From an uncultured Opitutales bacterium (GTDB lineage: Bacteria > Verrucomicrobiota > Verrucomicrobiia > Opitutales > Seribacteraceae): a stretch of DNA of 64,000 bases. Positions 34,294 through 43,716 of the stretch are shown here, one piece after another (the stretch's first letter is position 1; each line of letters opens with the position of its first letter). Location of the stretch: assembly GCA_905478775.1 (NCBI GenBank), contig CAJQKB010000090.1, positions 1-64,000 on the forward strand. The letters are read 5' to 3'. Under the pieces are notes generated by a model that searched no databases, was not told the DNA's origin, and saw nothing but the letters and a program-made list of their open reading frames with translations. Both the position numbers and the translations under genes were made by a program.

Positions 34294-37200
34294 ATGGCTA
34301 CAAAGGATAAAGATTTTGTTCATTTACATGTCCACTCGGATTTCAGTCTACTGGATGGATGTTGTCGGATGGATCGTTTAATGGGGAGAGCACAGGAACT
34401 GGGGCAGTCCGCCATGGCACTTACTGACCATGGGAACTTATTTGGTACGATTTCGTTTATTAAACAGGCTGAAAAACATGGGATTAAACCAATCGTTGGT
34501 TGTGAAGGTTACATGGTAACGGATCATAAGAACGATGAGAAACCCGGAAGAGAAAATCATAAATCGTACCACATCGGTATGTTGGCGAAGAATTATGAGG
34601 GCTATCAAAATCTATCTAAGGTCGTATCAGATGCCCATGTGGACGGATTTTATTACCGGCCACGAACGGATTTGGAAACCTTGGCGGAACATTCGAAAGG
34701 CTTGATCGGGTTTACCGGTTGCATGCAGGGTTGGGTGCCCCAATTAATTCTGCGCGGAAAAGAGGACGAGGCAGAAAAAGCGATGGGGCAGATGATCGAT
34801 ATTTTTGGAAAAGAAAATTACTTCGTTGAGCTCCATAATCACGGGATTGAAGAACAGGCTCAACTTGTGCCTGTATTATTAAAATTTGCCAAAAAGTTTG
34901 ATTTAAAGGTAATCGCATCCAATGATGTGCATTATGTGAAAGAGGAGGACTGGGCTCCCCATGATGCTCTGCTTTGTATACAGACCGGTTCCAAGATCGA
35001 CGACGAGAATAGGATGCGGTACGATGCGAAACAGTTTTATTTGAAGTCGAGGGAGCAGATGGAGGAGTTATTTAGAGAGGCTCCTGAGTCAATTACCAAT
35101 ACATTTGCCGTGGCGGAAATGTGTGAACTTAAGCTGCCCTTTGGGGAGAATCATTACCCGGTCTTTACTTTACCACCCGAGATTAATACCAAGGAGGTGG
35201 ATAATGTGAAATACCTGAAACTTCTTTGTATTGAGGGATTAAAGGGGAGGTATGAAAAAGAGTACCTGGCTGAGGAGCTTCGCGGGGAAGATACCGATGA
35301 AAAAGTACGCGAGCTCAGTGAGCGGGTGGATTATGAATTGAGCGTGATTACCAAGACTGGTTTTAATGACTACTTTTTGATCGTTGCCGATTTTATGGGA
35401 TGGGCAAGGGACCAGGATATCCCGGTAGGTCCGGGAAGAGGATCGGGAGCGGGTTGCCTGGTGGCCTATGTTTTAGGAATTACTGATATTGATCCCTTAC
35501 GATTTGGTTTATTATTTGAACGATTTTTAAATCCAGAACGGGTCTCACCCCCGGATTTTGATATCGATTTTTGTATGAGACGGCGGGGTGAGGTGATTGA
35601 ATATGTCCGTGAAAAATATGGTCGCGATTGTGTGGCCAACATTATTACTTTTGGCACTTTTGGCGCAAAAATGGTGGTGAGAGATGTGGCCCGTGTGCGC
35701 GATGTACCCTATGCAGAGGCAGATAAACTGGCGAAAATGGTGCCCGATGATTTAAATATCAGTTTGGAGCAGGCCCTGGAAAAGAGTCCTGAGTTTCGAC
35801 AGGAGTGTGAAACGAATCCAATTGCCAAGCAGATTATTGAGACGGGAAAAGTGATTGAAGGAATGGTGCGCAATGTGGGAACTCATGCTGCGGGAGTTAT
35901 TATTGCCGACCGTCCATTACGGGAATTAGTTCCTTTAACCAGTCAGGATGGAGTTTTGACTACCCAATTCCCCAAAGACCCAGTGGAGGATTTGGGATTG
36001 CTCAAAATGGATTTTCTTGGGTTAAAAACTTTGACTGTTATTGCGGCGGCAGAGAAACATATTCGCGAAAAAGAAGGATTTGAAAAATTTCGGGTGGCCG
36101 ATGTATCGCTTGAAGATGAAAAGACATTCGAAATATTAAACGAAGCCCGAACAATTGGGGTCTTTCAATTGGAATCAGATGGAATGCGTCGTTTGTGCAG
36201 GCAGATGAATATCTCCAATGTGGATGAGATTATTGCATTGATCGCACTTTACCGCCCTGGTCCGATGGAGTGGATTCCGGATTATATTAAAGGCAAGGAA
36301 GATCCCTCGACGATTAAATTCCCACACCCCTTATTGGAAGAGGTCTGTGAGGAAACCTATGGAGTGATGGTCTATCAGGAGCAAGTAATGGAGGCCGCCC
36401 GTCGAGTCGCGGGATATTCATTGGGTGGGGCAGATATTTTACGTCGGGCGATGGGAAAGAAGAAGCCCGAAGAGATGGCCAAGCAAAGAGAGATATTTGT
36501 AACTGGTGCAAAAGAAACGAACGAGATTGCCGAAAAGAAGGCCAATGAAATTTTTGATATTCTCGAAAAATTTGCCGGGTACGGTTTTAATAAATCCCAC
36601 TCGGCTGCCTATGGAATTATCAGCTATCAAACGGGTTACCTGAAGGCTAATTTCCCCGTTCATTTTATGGCAGGTGTCCTCTCCTGTGAATTGGGTAATT
36701 CTGATAAACTATCCCATTTTATAGGCGAGTGTACCGAGATGAAAATCTTGGTCTTGGGACCGGATGTAAATGAATCGGGGGAGAATTTTACTCCAGTCGA
36801 GGGAGAAGAAGATAAAGCGGATTCAATTCGATTTGGTTTGGCCGCGGTCAAAGGAGTAGGGGATGCCCCGTCTGGTGTGATAGTAGAGGAGCGAAAAAAT
36901 GGTCCCTATCTTAATTTCTCTGATTTCGTTGAACGAGTGGAAGGGAAAGCGGTAAATAAAAGAGTGCTTGAAAATTTGATCAAGGCGGGGGGATTTGATT
37001 CCTTGGAGGATAGCCGCTCCGAATTACTTGCCGACTTAGACCGGGCGATGGGGGAGGCCCAATTGCGGAGGAAAGATAGGGAAGCGGGCCAAGTTAATTT
37101 ATTTGATATGATGGGGGACGATTCCAGTGGGGGGAACTCGGCTGAAAACGGCGGATTTGCCCCGATTACGGATCGGCCTTCGGTTCCGAAAATGGATGAG

Positions 37201-37890
37201 TTGGAAAAATTGGGCTATGAAAGGGCATTACTCGGATTTTTTCTTTCAGGTCATCCAGTTGATACTCTTGGTGGATTAGGACCTTTGTTAGACGACATTA
37301 CTTCTGATCAATTAGATAATTTGGAAAGTAAGCGATCTTTTCGTTTATGCGGAGTATTATCTGAAATCGAACGACGATATACCAAAAAAGATGCCAAGCC
37401 CTGGGCCCGATTTACTTTAATTGCAAAAGAAAAGGATTTTTCAATCCCCATGTTCCCGGAGGCTTTTGAGCAATATGGCTTACATTTGGAAGAGGGGAAA
37501 ATTGTCGTGATGGAGGGAGTTGCATCGAAAAAAGACGGTGAGTTACGAACCAATGTGACCAATGTAAGACCGGTTGAGGATGCGATTTCGTCGCTAACCG
37601 AGGAAGTTACTTGGTTATTGGACCCGGAGCATAGAGGGGCAGAACAATTTACAAAGGACATGTTTGCCCTGGGAGAGAAGGGAGAAGGAGGGACTTTGAT
37701 TCGCCTTGCGTACGCACGAAATGGAGAGGACGAAGGTCTTGTGGTGGAAACCGATAGTCGATTTTCAATGCGTTTTTCCTCTTCGATTTTTAAGGATTGG
37801 CGTAAGCATGAATGCGTCAAGGGGGCACGGGTGCTCATACGAACTCCGGAACCCCCTCAAGAAAGAAAGTATGGAAAGAAAAATTTTTAA
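34294..37890 (+). CDS. dnaE: DNA polymerase III subunit alpha
   Basis: A 1198-residue replicative polymerase of normal DnaE length. It opens with the PHP domain ([13 protein letters not shown]) and ALTDHGN, then the catalytic palm with PDFDIDF, in which Asp421 and Asp423 correspond to the metal-binding aspartates, and [16 protein letters not shown] just before. [20 protein letters not shown] marks the fingers. Near the C-terminus [10 protein letters not shown] is a probable beta-clamp-binding motif (QVNLF), followed by an OB-fold region ([13 protein letters not shown]). It is the main chromosomal replicase. The PHP residues look intact, so metal-dependent proofreading is possible. The neighbour downstream is rpsU. 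Confidence 0.97.
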   Translation: MATKDKDFVHLHVHSDFSLLDGCCRMDRLMGRAQELGQSAMALTDHGNLFGTISFIKQAEKHGIKPIVGCEGYMVTDHKNDEKPGRENHKSYHIGMLAKNYEGYQNLSKVVSDAHVDGFYYRPRTDLETLAEHSKGLIGFTGCMQGWVPQLILRGKEDEAEKAMGQMIDIFGKENYFVELHNHGIEEQAQLVPVLLKFAKKFDLKVIASNDVHYVKEEDWAPHDALLCIQTGSKIDDENRMRYDAKQFYLKSREQMEELFREAPESITNTFAVAEMCELKLPFGENHYPVFTLPPEINTKEVDNVKYLKLLCIEGLKGRYEKEYLAEELRGEDTDEKVRELSERVDYELSVITKTGFNDYFLIVADFMGWARDQDIPVGPGRGSGAGCLVAYVLGITDIDPLRFGLLFERFLNPERVSPPDFDIDFCMRRRGEVIEYVREKYGRDCVANIITFGTFGAKMVVRDVARVRDVPYAEADKLAKMVPDDLNISLEQALEKSPEFRQECETNPIAKQIIETGKVIEGMVRNVGTHAAGVIIADRPLRELVPLTSQDGVLTTQFPKDPVEDLGLLKMDFLGLKTLTVIAAAEKHIREKEGFEKFRVADVSLEDEKTFEILNEARTIGVFQLESDGMRRLCRQMNISNVDEIIALIALYRPGPMEWIPDYIKGKEDPSTIKFPHPLLEEVCEETYGVMVYQEQVMEAARRVAGYSLGGADILRRAMGKKKPEEMAKQREIFVTGAKETNEIAEKKANEIFDILEKFAGYGFNKSHSAAYGIISYQTGYLKANFPVHFMAGVLSCELGNSDKLSHFIGECTEMKILVLGPDVNESGENFTPVEGEEDKADSIRFGLAAVKGVGDAPSGVIVEERKNGPYLNFSDFVERVEGKAVNKRVLENLIKAGGFDSLEDSRSELLADLDRAMGEAQLRRKDREAGQVNLFDMMGDDSSGGNSAENGGFAPITDRPSVPKMDELEKLGYERALLGFFLSGHPVDTLGGLGPLLDDITSDQLDNLESKRSFRLCGVLSEIERRYTKKDAKPWARFTLIAKEKDFSIPMFPEAFEQYGLHLEEGKIVVMEGVASKKDGELRTNVTNVRPVEDAISSLTEEVTWLLDPEHRGAEQFTKDMFALGEKGEGGTLIRLAYARNGEDEGLVVETDSRFSMRFSSSIFKDWRKHECVKGARVLIRTPEPPQERKYGKKNF

Positions 37891-37944
37891 GCTATCTTCC
37901 GCCTTGACCTCTGGGCGTGAATCTTTACTTTAAACCTTTCTTAT

Positions 37945-38145
37945 ATGACAATTGAAATTAAATTACGTAAAGGCGAGCCTATCGATCGGGCAATTCGTCG
38001 TTTAAAAAAGCGCCTCGACCGTGAAGGTACAATACGAGATGTGCGTGACAAGCGTTACTTTGCAAAACCTTCCGATAAAAAAAGAGAAGCCCGAAAGGTG
38101 GCAGCTTTTACCCAGATGCTTCGTACTCGTTACGAGAAAATGTAG
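37945..38145 (+). CDS. rpsU: 30S ribosomal protein S21
   Basis: A 66-residue basic protein with the S21 pattern (MTIEIKLRKGEPIDRAIRRL, later KRYFAKPSDKKREA). S21 sits in the 30S platform near the 3' end of 16S rRNA and affects initiation at sites that need a Shine-Dalgarno interaction. That is noteworthy here, since many genes in this window lack one. A TTGACC at 37904-37909 lies upstream and may be a -35 element, but the -10 is weak. Confidence 0.95.
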   Translation: MTIEIKLRKGEPIDRAIRRLKKRLDREGTIRDVRDKRYFAKPSDKKREARKVAAFTQMLRTRYEKM

Positions 38146-38208
38146 TTTCAAGGGAATCCTAATTGGATTTCTTGGTAAAAGTTAATTGAGGGGAGATCAA
38201 AAAATAAG

Positions 38209-40164
38209 ATGTCCCAATTAAATAATAGAATAACTCCGAGTCTTCGTGCGGAGTGGAAGTTATTTGATCAGGAAAATTCTTCTTCGATTGAGTACCTTAT
38301 TCTTTGTGAAAAAATGATCTCAGTTGGTGAGTTTTTGTTAGCCCATGATGTCGCAAAAGCAGGTCTGAGTATTCACAAAAATGACCGGAAATTATGTCAG
38401 CGAGCTGCTCATGCATTAAGCAAGGCAGGGTCTCCCAAACTTGCCTCTAAATTGCTAGAGGAGTTAGTTGGCGGAGGAGACAGGGGGGTTGAAACCCATA
38501 GCTTATTAGCCAGTGCTTACAAAGATTTGTGGGAGCAGGCAACCGATTCAGAATCCAAAAAGCAGTATGCAGAACTTGCAATTGCTCGATACGAGGAGGG
38601 CTTTTCCACCAATAGCTTTGATAATCTAAGGACAAGTCAGAGACAGGATTTGGAAACCCAATATTACCCCTGCATCAATATTTCATTTATGCATTTTTTC
38701 TCCGGTAATGATGAGGCTGGAAAAGAATATGCAGAGAAAGCCTGGAAGATATGTGAAAAATTAAAGGCCGATGGAAAACATGATTATTGGATTCAAGCCA
38801 CTGAGGCAGAAGCACTTTTACTACTAGGCTCGGTGGACGATGCGGTTTTTTCTTATTCTGAGGCAGTGAAAATGACCGATGTTAAGCCTTCCTGGATTGC
38901 CAGCACTCGTAAACAGGCACTTCAAATTGCAAGTGCCTACGACGAGGAAGAGATCAGGCAGAAAATACAGAACGCATTCCCCACATTAGGAATTGTGGCA
39001 TTTTCTGGACATGTCTTGGACCGTCCTGGTTCAATTCCTCGTTTTCCACCCGAAGCAGAAGAAATTGCGAAAAAAGAAATTGTGGAATCCTTGGAAGAAA
39101 TGGAGGCAAATTGTGGTTTTAGTTCTGCAGCTTGTGGTACAGACATCTTATTTCTTGAGACAATGAATGAGAGAGGTGGGGAAACACATATTTTTTTACC
39201 CTTTGCAAAGGAAGAATTTATTGAGACGAGTGTGAGACGGGCGGGGGGGAATTGGGTTGCTCGATTTGAAAGTGTTCTTGATCAGGCGACCTCCATTCAT
39301 TTTGTGACCAAGGATGGATACAATGGGGAGGACACTCTGTATTCTTTCTGTAATGATGTGCTACTTGGATTTGCTGCGATGCGAGGCCGTGGATTGGATG
39401 AAGATCCCAAGTTGCTCGTATTTTGGGATGGCCAGCCCGGCGCGGAAGGAGGAACTGGAGAATTGGTGAAAAAATGGCAAAAGAATTTTAATGACCCTGT
39501 TATTATTGATGCAAATCGAGTGTTAGATGCAACTCCTGTAGCAAACGAGTTACCCTCTCACGGCGGAGAGACAAATCCGACATTCCTAATGGGGGGGGAT
39601 GCTTCCTCAGTATTACCGCGTACAATCAAGACTATGCTTTTTGCAGATGTGGAAGGTTTTTCCCGTTTAGACGAAAGTAAAACTCCGTACTTTGTGGAAA
39701 AATTCCTGGGAGGGATATCCAGTATTATTGAACGACTTTCTGTACCTCCTGCCTTCGTGAATACTTGGGGAGATAGTTTTTTCGCAGTTTTTGATAAATT
39801 AGAAGACGGGGTTGAATTGGCTCTTGAATTACGAGATTATTTTTCTAAAGGAGACTGGACTCAATTGGGAATGATGGAGGGGATGGAGGTTCGCATTTCA
39901 ATGCATGCAGGACCGGCTTATGAAAAATTTGACCCCATCCTGGGAAAGTTAAATTTTTTCGGAAGTCATGTGAATCAGGCTGCCCGAATTGAACCAATCG
40001 TACTGCCGGGTTCTGTCTTTGTTTCCGAAACAGTTGCGGCATTACTTTCTTTTGGACATGACGGATTTGATTTTGAATATGTGGGGAATTTAGAACTCGC
40101 CAAAAATTTTGGAAGTTATCCGATTTATATTCTACAACGAACTGGTTATCATTATGATGAATGA
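38209..40164 (+). CDS. TPR-S/DUF4071, SLOG-like and class III nucleotidyl cyclase fusion protein
   Basis: A 651-residue soluble protein with a good ribosome binding site (ggag). Residues about 90-250 match the TRAFs-binding/DUF4071 (TPR-S) pattern: YYPCINISFMHFF, then DYWIQATEAEALLLLGSVDDA and WIASTRKQALQIA. Residues about 262-425 look like a SLOG/LOG-type Rossmann domain (GIVAFSGHVLDRPG, FSSAACGTDILFLE). Residues about 472-645 are a class III cyclase: Asp480 (FADVEGFS) and Asp522 (TWGDSFFAVF) are the metal ligands, and Asn589 and Arg593 (VNQAAR) are the ribose and phosphate residues. The base-recognising positions are Asn518 (usually Lys) and Asn582 (usually Asp), so the cyclised nucleotide cannot be assumed to be ATP. 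It is 12 bases from a TIR-FGE gene, and the two probably work together in signalling or defence. Confidence 0.8.
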   Translation: MSQLNNRITPSLRAEWKLFDQENSSSIEYLILCEKMISVGEFLLAHDVAKAGLSIHKNDRKLCQRAAHALSKAGSPKLASKLLEELVGGGDRGVETHSLLASAYKDLWEQATDSESKKQYAELAIARYEEGFSTNSFDNLRTSQRQDLETQYYPCINISFMHFFSGNDEAGKEYAEKAWKICEKLKADGKHDYWIQATEAEALLLLGSVDDAVFSYSEAVKMTDVKPSWIASTRKQALQIASAYDEEEIRQKIQNAFPTLGIVAFSGHVLDRPGSIPRFPPEAEEIAKKEIVESLEEMEANCGFSSAACGTDILFLETMNERGGETHIFLPFAKEEFIETSVRRAGGNWVARFESVLDQATSIHFVTKDGYNGEDTLYSFCNDVLLGFAAMRGRGLDEDPKLLVFWDGQPGAEGGTGELVKKWQKNFNDPVIIDANRVLDATPVANELPSHGGETNPTFLMGGDASSVLPRTIKTMLFADVEGFSRLDESKTPYFVEKFLGGISSIIERLSVPPAFVNTWGDSFFAVFDKLEDGVELALELRDYFSKGDWTQLGMMEGMEVRISMHAGPAYEKFDPILGKLNFFGSHVNQAARIEPIVLPGSVFVSETVAALLSFGHDGFDFEYVGNLELAKNFGSYPIYILQRTGYHYDE

Positions 40165-40176
40165 GAACTTTTTAAA

Positions 40177-41646
40177 ATGATTTCCTCTGCTGACATACCC
40201 GAACCTTTTGAGAGTTACTCAGGGGAAGGACCTTATGTATTTGTGAGTTATGCTCACGCGGACAAGATTCCCGTTTATCAATCTATGCGAGAATTTCGTG
40301 ATGCTGGGGTTAATATGTGGTATGATGAAGGCATACAACCTGCTGGAGAATGGGTGGAAGAGATTGCCCATGCCATTAAAAAGTCGGCAATATTTGTTGT
40401 CTTTGTATCTCCTCGATCCGTTGATTCCCGCTTTGTTAAAAGTGAGGTGGGATATGCCCTGAGTGAAAATAAAGATATTCTCACAATTTATCTCGAACAT
40501 ACCACATTGCCAGCTGGACTATCTCTTTGCTTACAACAATTCCAATCGGTCTTTGTTTCGGAGAAGAATTGGCAGAAAAAAGCCGGCGCAACCTTGTTGG
40601 AAAAACTGAATGAAATCCCCAAGTTGGAAAAAGAAACAACTATAGTCGACCGGGGGCCAGTACCAGTAGATCATGGGGCTGAATTGTGGAAGTCCTGGGA
40701 CCGGGTATGGATGGTCCAATTAAAGAGAGGTCTACAAAATGCTGAATCAAACGGAATACATTCGGAAAATGTGATCTCGAGCAGCCAGACCAATGAGATT
40801 AAAAGACCCGTTCAGGAAACGATTCCAGATAAGAGTTCAATTTTAAAGCTTCGCGGTCGTCCAGGTCGTGGGAAGACAAGGCACCCGCTCGCATTTGATG
40901 TATCGATTAATGAAGAGAGCCAGGGCCAGACTGACTTTCCCCAAGGGAATCATAATGATTACTATGCGGGAACTTTTTCGTGGATTCCATCCGGTAAGCT
41001 ATCGATTTGGGTACCCTATGCAGAAGAACAAAGAGTGGTGGAGGTGGAGCACGGTTTTTGGCTCGGGCAATATTTAGTGACTCAGGAGGTTTACACCCAA
41101 GTAATGGGAGCCAATCCCAGTTTTACAGATTCTGAAAGTGATTTATCGAATCAATCTTTACCGGTAAATAATGTATCCTGGCTGGATGCAGTTGCATTCT
41201 CCAAGGCATTATCAATTTTATCATCTACACAAGGAACCTTGCCCGCGGGGTATGAATATCGCTTACCTTCGGAAGTTGAGTGGGAATATGCCTGCCGTGC
41301 GGGGACATCGAGTTCCTATTATTTTGGCGATGAACCTGCCCAATTACATAACCACGCATGGTTTCGTGGAAACAGTGGAAAAAAAATTCATCCAGTTGGA
41401 TTAAAAAGTCCCAATCCATGGAAATTATTTGATATGTACGGAAATGTTCGTGAATGGGTGGGGAATTCTTTTGTAAATACATTGTTGAATGATAGTGAGC
41501 AGGATGAATTTCGTATTAGTCGGGGGGGTGCTTACATGAAAACTGCGGTGGAATGCCAATCATCGACCCGGTCCACAAATTCTTTATACCATCGATTTAG
41601 AAATTTAGGGTTCCGGGTTGCTTTGGCTCGTACCAATAATACTTGA
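40177..41646 (+). CDS. TIR domain fused to a formylglycine-generating-enzyme (FGE/SUMF1-like) domain
   Basis: A 489-residue protein. Residues about 18-130 are a TIR domain (PYVFVSYAHADK, NMWYDEGI, AIFVVFVSPRSVDSRFVKSE), with Glu90 at the position of the catalytic Glu of NAD-cleaving TIRs. A linker of about 110 residues follows. Residues about 265-486 are an FGE-type domain (FSWIPSG, VSWLDAVAFSKAL, YRLPSEVEWEYACRAG, FDMYGNVREWVGNSF, ending NLGFRVAL). The paired active-site cysteines of genuine FGE are not visible, so the domain is probably a ligand or protein binder. TIR-FGE fusions are known from bacterial conflict systems. The gene follows the cyclase gene by 12 bases. I infer an effector whose NADase or signalling activity is controlled by the upstream protein. 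Confidence 0.88.
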   Translation: MISSADIPEPFESYSGEGPYVFVSYAHADKIPVYQSMREFRDAGVNMWYDEGIQPAGEWVEEIAHAIKKSAIFVVFVSPRSVDSRFVKSEVGYALSENKDILTIYLEHTTLPAGLSLCLQQFQSVFVSEKNWQKKAGATLLEKLNEIPKLEKETTIVDRGPVPVDHGAELWKSWDRVWMVQLKRGLQNAESNGIHSENVISSSQTNEIKRPVQETIPDKSSILKLRGRPGRGKTRHPLAFDVSINEESQGQTDFPQGNHNDYYAGTFSWIPSGKLSIWVPYAEEQRVVEVEHGFWLGQYLVTQEVYTQVMGANPSFTDSESDLSNQSLPVNNVSWLDAVAFSKALSILSSTQGTLPAGYEYRLPSEVEWEYACRAGTSSSYYFGDEPAQLHNHAWFRGNSGKKIHPVGLKSPNPWKLFDMYGNVREWVGNSFVNTLLNDSEQDEFRISRGGAYMKTAVECQSSTRSTNSLYHRFRNLGFRVALARTNNT

Positions 41647-41729
41647 AGCAGCGGTATTAATTCATCTGCAATTTTGAGGGATTTCCGTTGCTCTTTTGGG
41701 AAAGTAAATTCATTTTCTAGTCTTTTGTG

Positions 41730-43220
41730 ATGAGCGAAGATAAGCCAAATAGTACCCCTCAACAAGATACTCCACTTGATGGAAGCGATCAATTTGCTGT
41801 CCGGCAAGCCAAACTTGAACAGATTCGTGAAAACGGGTTTGATCCATTTCGGTCGAATTGGGAACAAACGCATACCTCCACTGAAGCACAATCACTTTTG
41901 ACTGAAGACATGGAAGAAGGTCCAGAGGTCTCGGTTGCCGGGCGCATAGTGGCATTTCGTTTGATGGGAAAAGCATCCTTTTTAAAAGTCCTCGACCGAG
42001 ATGGTAAGGTTCAGGCTTATGTGAGAAAAGATGAAATTGGAGAAGAGGAATATGCCACTTTCAAAAAATTGGATTTAGGTGATTTTATTGGTATCCGAGG
42101 GAAATTGTTTCGCACTAAGACAGGGGAAGTAACCATCCGTGCACAGGAATATCGCTTGGTTTCAAAAGCCCTTCGTCCACTTCCTGAAAAGTGGCATGGA
42201 TTAACTGATAATGATCAAATTTATCGTCAACGTTATTTAGATTTAATTGTGAACGATCAATCCCGTGAACGATTTCGTACACGGAGTCAAATTATTCGAG
42301 AAATTCGAGAATTCTTTTGGAATCGGGATTTCTTGGAAGTGGAAACTCCGATGTTACAATCAGTTTCTGGTGGAGCAGCAGCCCGACCTTTTCGGACTCA
42401 TTTTAATGCTCTGGATTGCGATTTTAATATGCGGATTGCCTTGGAACTTCATTTGAAAAGATTGTTAGTAGGTGGCTTCGATCGGGTTTTTGAAGTGGGC
42501 AGAGTTTTTCGAAATGAAGGACTTTCGAGGAGGCATAATCCAGAATTTACTATGTTGGAGGCTTATCAGGCTTATACGGATTATCGTGGAATGATGGAAT
42601 TAACTCAGTCCTTGATCCAACAAGTTGCGGAACGTTCTCTTGGTACTTTGCAGTTGGAGAGAAATGAGGGAGATGTAATTGACCTTTCGGGTAAATGGAG
42701 AGAAGCCAAGTACAAAGATTTAATTATCGATGCGGTGGGAAGGGATGACTGGTTTGAATTGCCTAAATCCGCCAAGTTGGAAAAAGCCAAAGAACTTCGA
42801 ATTGAAGTTGATCCAGAGTTAGAAGATTTTGAAGTTACTAATGATGTGTTCGAAAAAATTATTGAACACACCCTTATACAACCCACTTTTGTGACCCATA
42901 TCCCTAAAGAACTTTGTCCTTTGGCTAAGATCACTGAAGATGATTCCAGTACCATCGATGTGTTTGAATTATGCATTAATGGCCAGGAGATCGCACCGGC
43001 TTATTCTGAACAAAATGATCCTGCCGTTCAGCGTGATGCATTTATGAAACAAGTGGGTGAGGAGACTCAGGAATTAGATGATGATTTTCTTCTGGCTTTA
43101 GAACATGGCATGCCACCGGCCGGCGGCATGGGTTTAGGGGTTGATCGATTAGTTATATTTTTGACCAAGGCGGCCAATATTCGGGATACAATTCTTTTCC
43201 CTACCCTTCGACCTTTTTAA
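41730..43220 (+). CDS. lysS: lysyl-tRNA synthetase, class II
   Basis: A 496-residue enzyme from the ATG at 41730 (an adjacent GTG at 41727 is an alternative). The N-terminal OB-fold binds the anticodon (VSVAGRIVAFRLMGKASFLKV). The class II motifs are clear: motif 2 FRNEGLSRRHNPEFTMLEAY and motif 3 GMGLGVDRLVIFLT. The LysRS-specific ALELHLKRLLVGGFDRVFEVG segment is also present. It charges tRNA-Lys in the cytoplasm. The frame is intact and length is normal. It begins 83 bases after the TIR-FGE gene and is probably separate from it. Confidence 0.97.
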   Translation: MSEDKPNSTPQQDTPLDGSDQFAVRQAKLEQIRENGFDPFRSNWEQTHTSTEAQSLLTEDMEEGPEVSVAGRIVAFRLMGKASFLKVLDRDGKVQAYVRKDEIGEEEYATFKKLDLGDFIGIRGKLFRTKTGEVTIRAQEYRLVSKALRPLPEKWHGLTDNDQIYRQRYLDLIVNDQSRERFRTRSQIIREIREFFWNRDFLEVETPMLQSVSGGAAARPFRTHFNALDCDFNMRIALELHLKRLLVGGFDRVFEVGRVFRNEGLSRRHNPEFTMLEAYQAYTDYRGMMELTQSLIQQVAERSLGTLQLERNEGDVIDLSGKWREAKYKDLIIDAVGRDDWFELPKSAKLEKAKELRIEVDPELEDFEVTNDVFEKIIEHTLIQPTFVTHIPKELCPLAKITEDDSSTIDVFELCINGQEIAPAYSEQNDPAVQRDAFMKQVGEETQELDDDFLLALEHGMPPAGGMGLGVDRLVIFLTKAANIRDTILFPTLRPF

Positions 43221-43245
43221 GCATCTCCGTTCAATTCCCTCACTA

Positions 43246-43716
43246 ATGAAGGTTAAAAACAAGGGAGATCAACAAAAGGTTATAATCAAACCAGTCCTTT
43301 GGAGACAGACGGCGTTCACCTTATTTTTGTGTATTACGGCGTTCTTTTTTTCCATGGTAAATTATTTTGGAGTTCTTTTTAGCTGGGTAGCTATGATTGT
43401 CTTTTTTATTTTAGCACTGCTCAATCTATTGGATCAACTTTTTCAATGGTCGCGATTATTGATTGATTCGGAGGGTTATTCCTTTCGCGGATGGTGGAGG
43501 AAACAGCATTATCGTCATGAAGAAATTGAAAGTTTTGATACTGAAATCTACGCGGCCCGCCCGCTTATTATAGTGAGTCTAAGAAAGAAATCTCAAAAGT
43601 TAAGGGGACTCAAAGATGAACCCATTGCATTTCCGTGTACATTTGGAAGACCGGTCGAGGATATACTGAAGGTTTTGCGTGACAACCACGACAAAACACC
43701 TCGTGCACTAGTCTAG
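43246..43716 (+). CDS. small membrane protein of unknown function
   Basis: A 156-residue protein with two adjacent membrane helices at about 23-42 and 45-66 and a C-terminal soluble domain that has the strand pattern of a PH-like fold (RLLIDSEGYSFRGWWRKQHYRHEEIESFDTE). I recognise no specific family, although the arrangement resembles small bacterial membrane proteins of the STM3941/PH type. It begins 25 bases after lysS. Its end overlaps the end of the convergent ccsA gene by 9 bases. Confidence 0.65.
   Translation: MKVKNKGDQQKVIIKPVLWRQTAFTLFLCITAFFFSMVNYFGVLFSWVAMIVFFILALLNLLDQLFQWSRLLIDSEGYSFRGWWRKQHYRHEEIESFDTEIYAARPLIIVSLRKKSQKLRGLKDEPIAFPCTFGRPVEDILKVLRDNHDKTPRALV

Noticed and set aside
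38146-38208. Hairpin GGAATCC-TAATT-GGATTTC after rpsU as a terminator.
   Set aside because: The stem contains a wobble pair and no T-run follows, so it does not support a rho-independent terminator.
40855-40878. Walker A-like GRPGRGKT in the linker of the TIR-FGE protein (residues 227-234).
   Set aside because: No following Walker B or NTPase fold is visible, and the surrounding segment is a short, low-complexity linker of about 110 residues. It is most likely chance.
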